DNA from: Mesorhizobium loti R88b
Lineage (GTDB): Bacteria > Pseudomonadota > Alphaproteobacteria > Rhizobiales > Rhizobiaceae
Direction of reading: 5' to 3'
Assembly (NCBI RefSeq): GCF_013170845.1
Contig: NZ_CP033367.1
Coordinates: 3,039,001 to 3,103,000 of the forward strand
Length of the DNA stretch: 64,000 bases
Below, piece after piece: positions 16,932 through 25,151 of this stretch. The notes beneath the pieces are model-generated. The model saw only the letters and a list, made by a program, of their open reading frames with translations, was not told where the DNA came from and ran no database searches. How positions within the stretch are numbered: the first letter of the stretch is position 1; each line of letters begins with the position of its first letter. A program made the position numbers and the translations under genes.

Positions 16932-17837
16932 ATGGCAGCGGATCTGGGAGACCTCCAGGCGTTCATGGCGGTGGCGCGCGCCGGCGGCTTTCGCGAAGCG
17001 GCCAGAACGGGCAGCGTCAGCGCCTCCAGCCTTTCAGAGACGGTGCGGCGGCTTGAGACCGGGCTTGGCGTGCGGCTCCTCAACCGCACCACGCGCAGCG
17101 TGGCGCCGACCGAGGCCGGGGCGCGCCTGCTCGAACGGCTCGGCCCCGCGCTCGGCGAAGTCGAGGCGGCGCTCGACGTGGTCAACGGCTTTCGCGGCCG
17201 CCCGGCCGGCACGCTGCGGCTCAACGTGCCGGTGGTCGCGGCGAAACTGGTGCTGCCGCGCCTGTTGCCGCCTTTCCTGGCCGCCTATCCCGACATCCGG
17301 ATGGAGGTGACCGCCGAGGACAGTTTCGTCGACATACTGGCGAGCGGCTGCGATGCCGGCATCCGCTATGACGAGCGGCTGGAGCAGGACATGATCGCGG
17401 TGCCGATCGGCCCGCGCCGGCAGCGCTTCGCCACCGCCGCCGCACCGGCCTATCTCGACCGCCACGGCCGGCCCGACCATCCGCGCGATCTGCTCGATCA
17501 CGCCTGCCTGCGCGGCCGCTTCGCCAGCGGCCTGACTCCGGCCTGGGAGTTCGAGCGCGACGGCGAGGTGGTGAGCGTCGAACCGACCGGCCCGCTTTTG
17601 GTCAGCACCGGCACGGCAATGGCCCTTGCTGTCGAGGTGGCGGTCGCCGGCGGCGGCATCGTCTCGCTGTTCGAGGACTGGCTGCGTCCCTATTTCGACG
17701 ATGGCCGGTTGGAGCCGGTGCTCGAGCCCTGGTGGCAGGAATTCTCCGGCCCGTTCCTCTACTATCCCGGCCGCCGCCTCACGCCGGCGCCGCTGCGGGC
17801 GTTCATCGATTTTGTCGGCGGCATGCGCTGGGGCTGA
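16932..17837 (+). CDS. LysR-family transcriptional regulator
   Basis: The 301-residue protein has the winged helix at residues 3-62 (LGDLQAFMAVARAGGFREAARTGSVSASSLSETVRRLE) and belongs to the DsdC/PA0477-like subgroup (TTRSVAPTEAGARLLERLGPALGEVE). It is divergent from the aldo/keto reductase gene and probably controls it. Its last 76 bases overlap the 3' end of the convergent LysR gene. Confidence 0.9.
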   Translation: MAADLGDLQAFMAVARAGGFREAARTGSVSASSLSETVRRLETGLGVRLLNRTTRSVAPTEAGARLLERLGPALGEVEAALDVVNGFRGRPAGTLRLNVPVVAAKLVLPRLLPPFLAAYPDIRMEVTAEDSFVDILASGCDAGIRYDERLEQDMIAVPIGPRRQRFATAAAPAYLDRHGRPDHPRDLLDHACLRGRFASGLTPAWEFERDGEVVSVEPTGPLLVSTGTAMALAVEVAVAGGGIVSLFEDWLRPYFDDGRLEPVLEPWWQEFSGPFLYYPGRRLTPAPLRAFIDFVGGMRWG

Positions 17838-18733
17838 GGTGTGGCATGGTAGCGAAGGGCTTCGAGAACGAGCGCGAAGGCAGGTGAGGGCTGGCGACGG
17901 CTCGGATAGTAGAGATGATAGCCCGGGCGGGGCGCGCACCAGTCGTCCAGCACGCGCAGCAGCCGACCGCTGGTGATATCAGGCTCCACCAGGTCCAATG
18001 GCAAGTAGGCAAGTCCCAACCCGTCCAACGCTGCTTGCCGTATCAGGTTTATGGAGTTGAACACGGCACGACCCTGGACACGGGCTTTCATCTCGCGGCG
18101 ACCCTTGCGAAACTCCCAGACATAGAAACCGCCATGCGTCGGCAGCCGCAGGTTGATGCACTGGTGCTCGGTAAGCTCCTGCGGCGTGCCCGGCAGCGTC
18201 CGGCCTTCGAAGTAAGCGGGAGCCCCAATCACTGCCTGTTGGAAATCAGGACCGATGCACGTCGCGATCATGTCCTTGTCCACCTGCTCGCCAAGTCGCA
18301 CGCCGGCGTCGTAGCGCTCCGCCACAATGTCGGTCAAACCATAGTCCGAGATGATCTCGACGTTCACGTCAGGATACTGCGGCAGCAACCGCGCCATGGC
18401 AGGCCAGAGGATGGTTTCAGCGGCGTGCTCGATGGAATTGATCCCGACCGTGCCGGCCGGCTTGTCGCGCATCTCTCCCAATGCCTGGATGTCGCGTTCG
18501 ATTTCATCGAACCTTGGCCCGATGCTGCCCAGAAGCCTCTCGCCGGCCTCTGTCAGGCCAACGCTGCGGGTCGTGCGGGTCAGAACCCGAAGTCCAAGCC
18601 GCTCCTCCAGGGTGCGGATGGTATAGCTCAAGGCAGACTGTGACACGCCGAGCTTGGCAGCCGCTTTGGTGAAACTCCCCTCGCGGGCGACCGCGATAAA
18701 GGCCAGCAGGTCGTTCACGTTCTGCCTTCGCAT
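17762..18733 (-). CDS. LysR-family transcriptional regulator
   Basis: The 323-residue protein has an N-terminal winged helix (NVNDLLAFIAVAREGSFTKAAAKLGVSQSALSYTIRTLEERLG) and an effector domain from about residue 95. Its C-terminal tail of about 25 residues is antisense to the upstream LysR gene, so it is longer than most relatives (about 300). It is divergent from an SDR gene 96 bases away, its probable target. Confidence 0.9.
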   Translation of the reverse strand: MRRQNVNDLLAFIAVAREGSFTKAAAKLGVSQSALSYTIRTLEERLGLRVLTRTTRSVGLTEAGERLLGSIGPRFDEIERDIQALGEMRDKPAGTVGINSIEHAAETILWPAMARLLPQYPDVNVEIISDYGLTDIVAERYDAGVRLGEQVDKDMIATCIGPDFQQAVIGAPAYFEGRTLPGTPQELTEHQCINLRLPTHGGFYVWEFRKGRREMKARVQGRAVFNSINLIRQAALDGLGLAYLPLDLVEPDITSGRLLRVLDDWCAPRPGYHLYYPSRRQPSPAFALVLEALRYHATPQPQRMPPTKSMNARSGAGVRRRPG

Positions 18734-18829
18734 TCATCAATCCTATTTCTAAGTTCATGCCGATAATACCATCTAATCCCGTTTGCCAGCAGGGGCTATC
18801 TGATCCCCAGCAACGAAGGATTTTGAAAC

Positions 18830-19663
18830 ATGAGCAAGGTTTGGTTCATTACCGGCGCCGGGCGAGGCATGGGCCTGCATATTGCCAGGGCTGCGCTCGC
18901 CGCCGGCCATCAAGTGGTCGCCACCGGCCGCAACACAGACAAGGTGGCCAAGGCCGTCGGCCAATCCGACAGGCTTCTGGTCGTCAAGCTGGACGTGACC
19001 AGCAGCGCCGATGCCGAGACGGCGGCAAAGGCCACCATCGAGCGCTTTGGCCGCATCGACGTCCTCGTCAACAACGCCGCCAGCTTCTACGCGGGCTATT
19101 TCGAGGAGCTGTCGCCCCGGCAGATGGACCTGCAATTGGCCACGAGCCTTGTCGGCCCCATGAATGTCACCCGCGCTTTTCTGCCGGCGATGCGCAAGCA
19201 GGGATCGGGCAGGATCATCTCGATCTCGTCGACGGCGGGCCTCGTGGGCTACGAATTCTGCACCGCCTATTCGGCCTCCAAATTCGGTCTCGACGGCTGG
19301 ATGGAAGCGCTGCAGATCGAGGTCTCGCCCTTCGGTATCGAAACCATGATCGTCAATCCGGGCTTCTTCCGCACCGAACTTCTCACCGAGGAATCGACCC
19401 AATACGCCGACCTTGCCATCGCCGATTACAGCGCGCGCCGTGCGCAGCAGGAAGCCTTCTGGACCGGTGCGAACGGCACACAGGGCGGCGACCCTGCGAA
19501 GCTGGCGCAGGCCCTGATCACGCTGGACAGGCAAGCCGTGCTTCCCCGTCGCTTCCTGGCCGGCGCCGATGCCATTGCCACGGCCGAACAGAAGATCGCG
19601 ACCTTGCAGCAGCAGATCGAAGCCTATCGCGCGCTTTCAAGCTCGCTGGCGATCGACGGGTAG
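18830..19663 (+). CDS. short-chain dehydrogenase/reductase
   Basis: The 277-residue SDR has the cofactor loop TGAGRGMGLHIA (residues 8-19), LDVTSS, the NNA motif (VLVNNAASFYAGY), the catalytic Ser (IISISSTAGLVG) and YSASKFGL. The NADP(H)-type Arg in TGRNTDK follows strand 2. The C-terminus has a helical Gln-rich tail (TAEQKIATLQQQIEAY). The LysR gene divergent from it is the probable regulator. Confidence 0.9.
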   Translation: MSKVWFITGAGRGMGLHIARAALAAGHQVVATGRNTDKVAKAVGQSDRLLVVKLDVTSSADAETAAKATIERFGRIDVLVNNAASFYAGYFEELSPRQMDLQLATSLVGPMNVTRAFLPAMRKQGSGRIISISSTAGLVGYEFCTAYSASKFGLDGWMEALQIEVSPFGIETMIVNPGFFRTELLTEESTQYADLAIADYSARRAQQEAFWTGANGTQGGDPAKLAQALITLDRQAVLPRRFLAGADAIATAEQKIATLQQQIEAYRALSSSLAIDG

Positions 19664-19906
19664 TTCCTGCCACGAGCGCCAAAGCGCCGGTCGAAACAGA
19701 TTCAACAGGCGCGCTTAAGTGTCTGTTCTTATGCATGAATGCATGTCGTTGCAGAAAGCTGCAGCCCGTCGGTGCCGATCCAGGCCATCCCCGGGAAACC
19801 TTATTCCAAACAATCCAAACCCGATCTGTAACGGTTTGTTTCCACGCCCGTCGTATTCACAGCAGGCTGCGTCGCAAATGGGCGACGCATCATGGACGCG
19901 TGAAGC

Positions 19907-21820
19907 ATGGGTTCGCCCTGGTCTGAATTGCTGGCCAACCTCGCGGTCGTTGCGATGTTCGTTTCGGTCTGGATCCACACGCATGTGTGGCTGGATCGCA
20001 GGCCGGCCGTTGTGAAGGCCGCGGCCTTCGGCCTGCTGATGGGCGCCGGCGCCATCATCCTGATGTTGACGCCGATGCAACTCCAGCCAGGGGTCTTTGT
20101 CGATCTGAGAGCGACGATGATTGCCGTTGCCGGCTTCTTCGGCGGTCCCGTCGCCGGCATCGTCGCCGGCGTCATGGCCGGTGCCTTCCGGGTTTTCGAG
20201 GGCGGCATCGGTGCCTTGGCCGGCGCGGTCGGCATCGCGGCCACCATGCTGGTCGGCATTGCCGGCAATCTTGCGCTCAGGGGTCGCGCCCCCACCATGC
20301 GCGATATCATGATCCTGGGTGCCGCAACCGCATGCGGATCTCTGCTTGGCCTCAGCGTCCTGCCACGGTCCGTTGTCGAGACGGTGCTGCCAGAGGTGGC
20401 GTTTCCCTCGACATTGCTCATCTTCGTCTCCGTGGCGATGTCGGGACTGGCGCTCTACCAGGAGCGGCGGCGTATCGAGGCGCTGCAGTCGCGGCGCATC
20501 TTCAAGGCCGTGGTCGAGACCTTGCCCGACTGCCTCAACGTCAAGGACCTCGACGGGCGGTTCATCGTCGCCAATCCGGCAACGGCCGAACTCATGCATG
20601 CGCCTGATGCCAGGGCACTGATCGGCAAGACGGATTTCGACTTTTATCCCAGCGAAACGGCGCAGGTGTTTCGCGCCGACGAGCTGGCCGCGCTGGCATC
20701 CGGCGTCTCCACCACAATCGAGCAGCATCTTCAGCATGAAGATGGCACCGATGGCTGGCTGGCGACGCTGAAGGCGCCGTTTCGCGACAGGGCCGGGACG
20801 ATCGTCGGCCTGATCACGCACAATCGCGACATCACCGAACGCAAGCAGCTGCAGACCGAACTGGCGGAAAGCCAGGCCAGGCTCGGCGACGCGCTGACGC
20901 ACATGGCCGACGGCCTGGTGATGTTCGATCGCGATGGGCGGCTGGTGCTGTGCAACGCCCAGTACCGTGCCATGTTTCCGAAGACCGCCGATATCAGGGT
21001 GCCCGGTGCCGACCACCGCGACATCCTGCGCGCCTCGGCGGCGCGCGGCGAAGGCATCACGCCGCCGGATGCGGTCGAGGCGTGGGTCGCCGAGATCATG
21101 GCCTTGCAGACGCAGGCCAGCCACCGCCAGATCAGGCTGGCCGACGGGCGCTGGCTCGACGTGCGGACCCGGCCGACCGGCGATGGCGGCAGCCTCAGCG
21201 TGTTTTCCGACATCACCGAGGCCAAACAGGTCGAGGCCGAACTGATGGCGGCCAACGAGAAGCTGAACCTGCTGGCGCATCGCGACGGGCTGACCGAACT
21301 GTTGACGCGGCGGGCCTTCGACGAGGCGCTGGCGCGCGAATTCGCGCGCGGCCGGCGCAACACGACGCCGCTCAGCCTGCTCATCATCGATGTCGACTGG
21401 TTCAAGCGCTTCAACGACCACTACGGCCACCCGGCGGGCGATGAATGCCTGCGCAATGTGAGCCGCTGCATCGAGGCGACGGCGCGCCGGCCGGCCGACG
21501 CGGCGGCCCGCTACGGTGGCGAGGAATTCGCCGTTGTCCTGCCCGAAACCGACGCGCGAGGCGCCTTCGTCATCGCCGAAACGCTGCGGGGCAAGGTGCG
21601 CGACCTCGGGCTTGCGCATGCCGGCAGCGAAAAGGGCATCGTCACCGTCAGCATCGGGGTCGGCACTTTCGACGGTGGCGCTGACATCGAGATCGCCGAT
21701 CTCTTGCGGCGCGCCGACGAGGCGCTCTACGGCGCCAAGGCCGCGGGGCGCGACCGCGTGCATGGCTGGCGCCCGCATCTCAGCGAACCCCGCTCGACTG
21801 GCTCCCGGCGCAAGGCGTGA
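19907..21820 (+). CDS. membrane-bound diguanylate cyclase with two PAS domains
   Basis: The 637-residue protein starts with a 5TM-LytS-like membrane region (to about residue 185; RATMIAVAGFFGGPVAGIVAGVMAGAFR). PAS domains follow at about 195-310 (FKAVVETLPDCLNVKDLDGRF) and 320-440 (ALTHMADGLVMFDRDGRLVLCN), and then a GGDEF domain. The active site is GGEEF at 537-541 and the product-inhibition I-site is RPAD at 528-531, so it should make c-di-GMP and be feedback-controlled. The signal sensed by the membrane and PAS parts is unknown. The 243 bases upstream hold only a short ATGCAT repeat (19731-19744). Confidence 0.9.
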   Translation: MGSPWSELLANLAVVAMFVSVWIHTHVWLDRRPAVVKAAAFGLLMGAGAIILMLTPMQLQPGVFVDLRATMIAVAGFFGGPVAGIVAGVMAGAFRVFEGGIGALAGAVGIAATMLVGIAGNLALRGRAPTMRDIMILGAATACGSLLGLSVLPRSVVETVLPEVAFPSTLLIFVSVAMSGLALYQERRRIEALQSRRIFKAVVETLPDCLNVKDLDGRFIVANPATAELMHAPDARALIGKTDFDFYPSETAQVFRADELAALASGVSTTIEQHLQHEDGTDGWLATLKAPFRDRAGTIVGLITHNRDITERKQLQTELAESQARLGDALTHMADGLVMFDRDGRLVLCNAQYRAMFPKTADIRVPGADHRDILRASAARGEGITPPDAVEAWVAEIMALQTQASHRQIRLADGRWLDVRTRPTGDGGSLSVFSDITEAKQVEAELMAANEKLNLLAHRDGLTELLTRRAFDEALAREFARGRRNTTPLSLLIIDVDWFKRFNDHYGHPAGDECLRNVSRCIEATARRPADAAARYGGEEFAVVLPETDARGAFVIAETLRGKVRDLGLAHAGSEKGIVTVSIGVGTFDGGADIEIADLLRRADEALYGAKAAGRDRVHGWRPHLSEPRSTGSRRKA

Positions 21821-21886
21821 GCCCTGGCTGTCACAGCATTGTCGTGGCCGGCTGCCATTATTCCATAAATCTGGATCGATGGATTG

Positions 21887-22219
21887 ATGGACAAGACAAC
21901 AGCATTGCTGGCGCTCGCAGCACTCGGCCAGGAAACCAGGCTGGAGGTGTTCCGGCTTTTGGTTCGGGCCGGAGCCGAGGGTGTGCCGGCAGGCGAGGTG
22001 GCGACGCGGCTGGGCACAGTGCAGAACACCATGTCGGCGCATCTGAAAATCCTCGGCCAGGCCGGGCTGGTGCATGCCGAACGCGACGGCCGCAGGATCC
22101 GCTACACAGCCGACATGACCGGGTTTCGCAATCTGCTGGCTTATCTGATGGAGGATTGCTGCAACGGCGCGCCGGAGCTTTGCCAGCCGATCCTCCAGGC
22201 GGTGACCTGCAAATGTTGA
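21887..22219 (+). CDS. arsR: arsenic-responsive ArsR repressor
   Basis: The 110-residue winged helix protein (LAALGQETRLEVFRLLVRAGAEGVPAGEVATRLGTVQNTMSAHLKILGQAGLV) has no ELCVC site in the recognition helix. Instead it has cysteines near the C-terminus: C91-C92, C99, C108 and C110. This fits the alternative As(III)-binding site type of ArsR proteins. It heads arsR-aqpS-arsC, with the aqpS start 7 bases after its stop, and probably represses this operon until arsenite binds. Confidence 0.88.
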   Translation: MDKTTALLALAALGQETRLEVFRLLVRAGAEGVPAGEVATRLGTVQNTMSAHLKILGQAGLVHAERDGRRIRYTADMTGFRNLLAYLMEDCCNGAPELCQPILQAVTCKC

Positions 22220-22226
22220 GGTTGAC

Positions 22227-22901
22227 ATGACCGACCTTCGACGCCGCCTCGTGGCCGAAGCTTTGGGCACCGCCATGCTGGTTGCCACGGTGGTCGGCTC
22301 GGGCATCATGGCCAGCCGGCTGACCGGCGATGTCGCACTTTCGCTGCTTGGCAACACGATTCCAACCGGCGCCATGCTGGTGGTGCTGATCACCACGCTG
22401 GGGCCGATCTCGGGCGCTCATTTCAACCCGGCCGTCACGCTGGTTTTCGGGCTGCGGCGTGACATCGGCTGGCTGGCCGTGCTGGGCTACGTCACTGTCC
22501 AGATTGTTGGCGGCCTCGCCGGCACGCTGGTGGCGCATGCGATGTTCGAGCTGCCCTTGCTGGAGGTCTCGGCAACGGTGCGCAGCGGGCAGGGGCAGTG
22601 GCTGGCCGAACTGGTCGCGAGTTTCGGGCTGGTCTTCACCATCCTTGCCGGCTTGCGCTTCAGGGGCGATGCCATTCCCTGGCTGGTCGGGCTCTACATC
22701 ACATCAGCCTACTGGTTCACGGCCTCGACCTGCTTCGCCAATCCGGCGGTGGCGATCGCCCGAGCCTTCTCGAATACGTTTGCCGGCATCCGGCCCTCCG
22801 ATGTTCCGGCCTTCATCGCTGCGGAGCTGGCGGGTGCGCTGCTTTCGCTGGCGCTGGCCGGCTGGCTGCTGGCGGATATCCCAAGACCCTCACTGAGATG
22901 A
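22227..22901 (+). CDS. aqpS: aquaglyceroporin of the arsenic operon (AqpS-like)
   Basis: The 224-residue six-helix MIP protein has both half-helix boxes, the first as FNPAVT (near residue 72) and the second as FANPAVAIAR (near 170). In Sinorhizobium meliloti the aqpS gene replaces arsB between arsR and arsC: arsenate is reduced inside the cell and arsenite leaves by diffusion through the channel. Position and sequence match that arrangement. The next gene starts 10 bases after its stop. Confidence 0.9.
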   Translation: MTDLRRRLVAEALGTAMLVATVVGSGIMASRLTGDVALSLLGNTIPTGAMLVVLITTLGPISGAHFNPAVTLVFGLRRDIGWLAVLGYVTVQIVGGLAGTLVAHAMFELPLLEVSATVRSGQGQWLAELVASFGLVFTILAGLRFRGDAIPWLVGLYITSAYWFTASTCFANPAVAIARAFSNTFAGIRPSDVPAFIAAELAGALLSLALAGWLLADIPRPSLR

Positions 22902-22911
22902 AGGCCGCGCA

Positions 22912-23334
22912 ATGACCATCACCATCTATCACAACCCGGCCTGCGGCACCTCGCGCAACACGCTGGCGATCATCCGCCAGTCCGGCGAGGAGCCGGAGGT
23001 GATCGAGTATCTGAAGAACCCGCCATCGCGCGAAAAGCTTGTCGAGCTGATCGCGGCAATGGGAATGACGCCGCGCGCACTGCTGCGCGAAAAGGGCACG
23101 CCCTATGCGGAGCTCGGCCTTGGCGATGCCAAATGGAGCGATGACGAGATCCTCGACTTCATGCTGGCGCATCCGATCCTGATCAACCGGCCGATCGTGG
23201 TGAGCCCGCTCGGCGTCGTGCTGGCCCGGCCGTCGGAGGAGGTGCTCGATTTCCTGCCCAACCCGGATATCGGCCCGTTCACCAAGGAGGACGGCGAGGT
23301 CGTCGTCGATGCCGACGGCAAGCGGGTCGTCTGA
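22912..23334 (+). CDS. arsC: glutaredoxin-dependent arsenate reductase
   Basis: The 140-residue protein matches the R773-type ArsC family in length and motifs: the catalytic cysteine in HNPACGTSRNT (Cys11), the Arg cluster in LINRPIVVSPLGVVLARPSE and a spaced FxxPNPDIG tail. It reduces As(V) to As(III) in the cytoplasm with glutathione and glutaredoxin. It is the third gene of the arsR-aqpS-arsC unit. Confidence 0.93.
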   Translation: MTITIYHNPACGTSRNTLAIIRQSGEEPEVIEYLKNPPSREKLVELIAAMGMTPRALLREKGTPYAELGLGDAKWSDDEILDFMLAHPILINRPIVVSPLGVVLARPSEEVLDFLPNPDIGPFTKEDGEVVVDADGKRVV

Positions 23335-23336
23335 GG

Positions 23337-23358
23337 TATTTCGATATTTTTCGAAATA
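23337..23358. promoter_or_regulatory. inverted repeat operator before the second arsR
   Basis: TATTTCGA (23337-23344) and TCGAAATA (23351-23358) are perfect inverted copies with a 6-base spacer, 40 bases upstream of the second arsR start. The first ten bases, TATTTCGATA, recur at 23730-23739 in front of the flavoprotein gene. This is a likely ArsR operator. Confidence 0.6.
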
Positions 23359-23397
23359 GGGATTGACGGCTTCGACCGTTGGCCGCATGTTATTTCC

Positions 23398-23718
23398 ATG
23401 AAACTCGAACAAGCAGCGAAGCAGTTGGAAGCGCTCGGCAATCCGACGCGACTGAATCTCTATCGCATCCTGGTCAGGGCGGGCGAGGCGGGCCGGCCGG
23501 TCGGCTTCCTGCAGGAGAGCCTCGGCATCGCTGCCTCGACGCTGTCGCACCATCTGCACCGCCTGATCCTGACCGGACTGGTCAGCCAGGAGCGGCAGGC
23601 GACGACGCTGATCTGCCGCGCCAACTATCCCATGATGAACGATCTCATCGGCTTCCTGGCCGACGAATGCTGCGCCGACGCCGCTTGCAATCCGGCGGCT
23701 GGTGACGCGGCCGCATAG
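23398..23718 (+). CDS. arsR: second ArsR-family repressor
   Basis: The 106-residue protein (EALGNPTRLNLYRILVRAGEAGRPVGFLQESLGIAASTLSHHLHRLILTGLV) has a C-terminal cysteine cluster, C91-C92 and C97 (DECCADAACNP), as As(III)-sensing ArsR proteins do. It is flanked by an operator-like palindrome upstream and by a half copy downstream, before the flavoprotein and MFS genes that it probably controls. Confidence 0.88.
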   Translation: MKLEQAAKQLEALGNPTRLNLYRILVRAGEAGRPVGFLQESLGIAASTLSHHLHRLILTGLVSQERQATTLICRANYPMMNDLIGFLADECCADAACNPAAGDAAA

Positions 23719-23729
23719 TTTTTGCCTGT

Positions 23730-23739
23730 TATTTCGATA
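23730..23739. promoter_or_regulatory. repeat of the ArsR operator half-site
   Basis: TATTTCGATA repeats the ten bases at 23337-23346 and lies 21 bases upstream of the flavoprotein start. It suggests a second binding site for the same regulator between arsR2 and the downstream genes. Confidence 0.45.
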
Positions 23740-23759
23740 ATACCGGAAGGATAGAAGCT

Positions 23760-25151
23760 ATGGCCACGCAAAACGATTTGCCGATCGCCGTCATCGGCGC
23801 CGGCCCGGTTGGCCTGGCGGCCGCCGTTCATCTCATGGCCCGGGGCTTGCCGGTAAAGCTCTATGAAGCCGGCAGCGGCGTCGCGGCCAGCCTGCGCGAT
23901 TGGGGCCATGTGCGGGTGTTCACGCCTTGGCGCTATTGCGTCGACCAGGCGGCCGGCAGGCTGCTCGAAAGCCAGGGATGGCGGATGCCGGACGCGGAAG
24001 CGTTCCCGACCGCCGACGAACTCGTCGCGCACTATCTCGAGCCGCTGGCCAGCCTGCCAGAAGTTTCGTCGTCGATCGAAACCAATGCGCGTGTCGTGGC
24101 CATATCGCGCTGGGGTGCCGACAAGGTGCGCGGCAGTAAGCGCGGGACGCGGCCGTTCATGCTCGTCGTCGAGACCGCTGATGGCACAAGGCGCGACAGT
24201 GCGCGGGCGGTCATCGACGCCTCGGGGACATGGCGCACGCCCAACCCGCTCGGCGCCGGCGGCATCGCGGCGGAGGGCGAGGCGGAATTCGCCGACCGCA
24301 TCGCCTACGGCATCCCCGATATTCTCGGCCGCGACCGCGCGCTCTATGCCGGCCGCGCGACGCTGGTTGCCGGTTCCGGTCACTCGGCGGCCAACGCCTT
24401 GCTCGACCTTGCCAGGCTGGCCGATGCCGCGCCCGGCACGGCCTTCATCTGGGCGGTGCGTGGAACCGACCTCGTGCGCATCTATGGCGGCGGCGACGCC
24501 GATCAGTTGCCGGCACGCGGTGAACTCGGCGCCGATGTGCGCGACCTCGCAGAAAGCGGCCGTGTCCGGCTGGCGACGGGCTTTGCAACGGTTGCGATCC
24601 GCGAGCACGACGGCCGGCTGATCGTCGAGGGGCAAGGCGAGGAGGGGTTGCTGCAACTCGGCCCTGTCGACCGCATCATCGCCGCGACGGGACAGCGGCC
24701 GGACTTGTCGCCGACCACGGAACTCAGGCTCGATCTCGATCCGTGGCTGGAAAGCGTCAAGGCGCTCGGTCCGCTCATCGATCCCAATGAGCATTCCTGC
24801 GGCGACGTACCGCCGCACGGCCATCGCGAACTCAGCCATCCGGAGCCCGGTTTCTATACGGTCGGCATCAAGAGCTATGGTCGTGCACCGACCTTCCTGC
24901 TGTTGACCGGCTACGAGCAGGTCCGCTCGGTCGCGGCGGCGATCGCCGGCGACATGGCGGCGGCCGACGCGGTACAACTGGTGCTGCCCGAAACCGGCGT
25001 CTGCACGGTGCCGGCGGGCCGCGCTTCGCAGGGCTGTTGCGGCGGGCCGGCACCGGTTGAGGTCGATGCCTGCTGCGTGGCGGATGTGGACGCGAAAGCG
25101 GCCGGTAAAAGCGGCTGCGGCTGTGCCAGCAAGATGGAAGCGGCCGAGTGA
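23760..25151 (+). CDS. arsenic-operon FAD/NAD(P)-binding oxidoreductase with cysteine-rich tail
   Basis: The 463-residue protein has an N-terminal FAD Rossmann motif (PIAVIGAGPVGLAAAVHLM, residues 8-26), a second dinucleotide-binding motif (TLVAGSGHSAANALLDLA) and the FMO-like ATGQRP segment. The last 49 residues hold seven cysteines: C415, C426-C427, C438-C439, C453 and C455. This is a tail unlike ordinary flavoproteins and is suited to binding a metalloid. Flavin monooxygenase-like genes (arsO) occur in other ars clusters, and the reaction is not settled. The MFS start overlaps its stop. Confidence 0.8.
   Translation: MATQNDLPIAVIGAGPVGLAAAVHLMARGLPVKLYEAGSGVAASLRDWGHVRVFTPWRYCVDQAAGRLLESQGWRMPDAEAFPTADELVAHYLEPLASLPEVSSSIETNARVVAISRWGADKVRGSKRGTRPFMLVVETADGTRRDSARAVIDASGTWRTPNPLGAGGIAAEGEAEFADRIAYGIPDILGRDRALYAGRATLVAGSGHSAANALLDLARLADAAPGTAFIWAVRGTDLVRIYGGGDADQLPARGELGADVRDLAESGRVRLATGFATVAIREHDGRLIVEGQGEEGLLQLGPVDRIIAATGQRPDLSPTTELRLDLDPWLESVKALGPLIDPNEHSCGDVPPHGHRELSHPEPGFYTVGIKSYGRAPTFLLLTGYEQVRSVAAAIAGDMAAADAVQLVLPETGVCTVPAGRASQGCCGGPAPVEVDACCVADVDAKAAGKSGCGCASKMEAAE

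Noticed and set aside
19715..22396. Very long open frame (893 codons) on the minus strand
   Set aside because: It is antisense to the diguanylate cyclase, arsR and aqpS genes, whose motifs are clear. GC-rich DNA gives such mirror frames, and its composition (His/Arg/Gln rich) is not protein-like.
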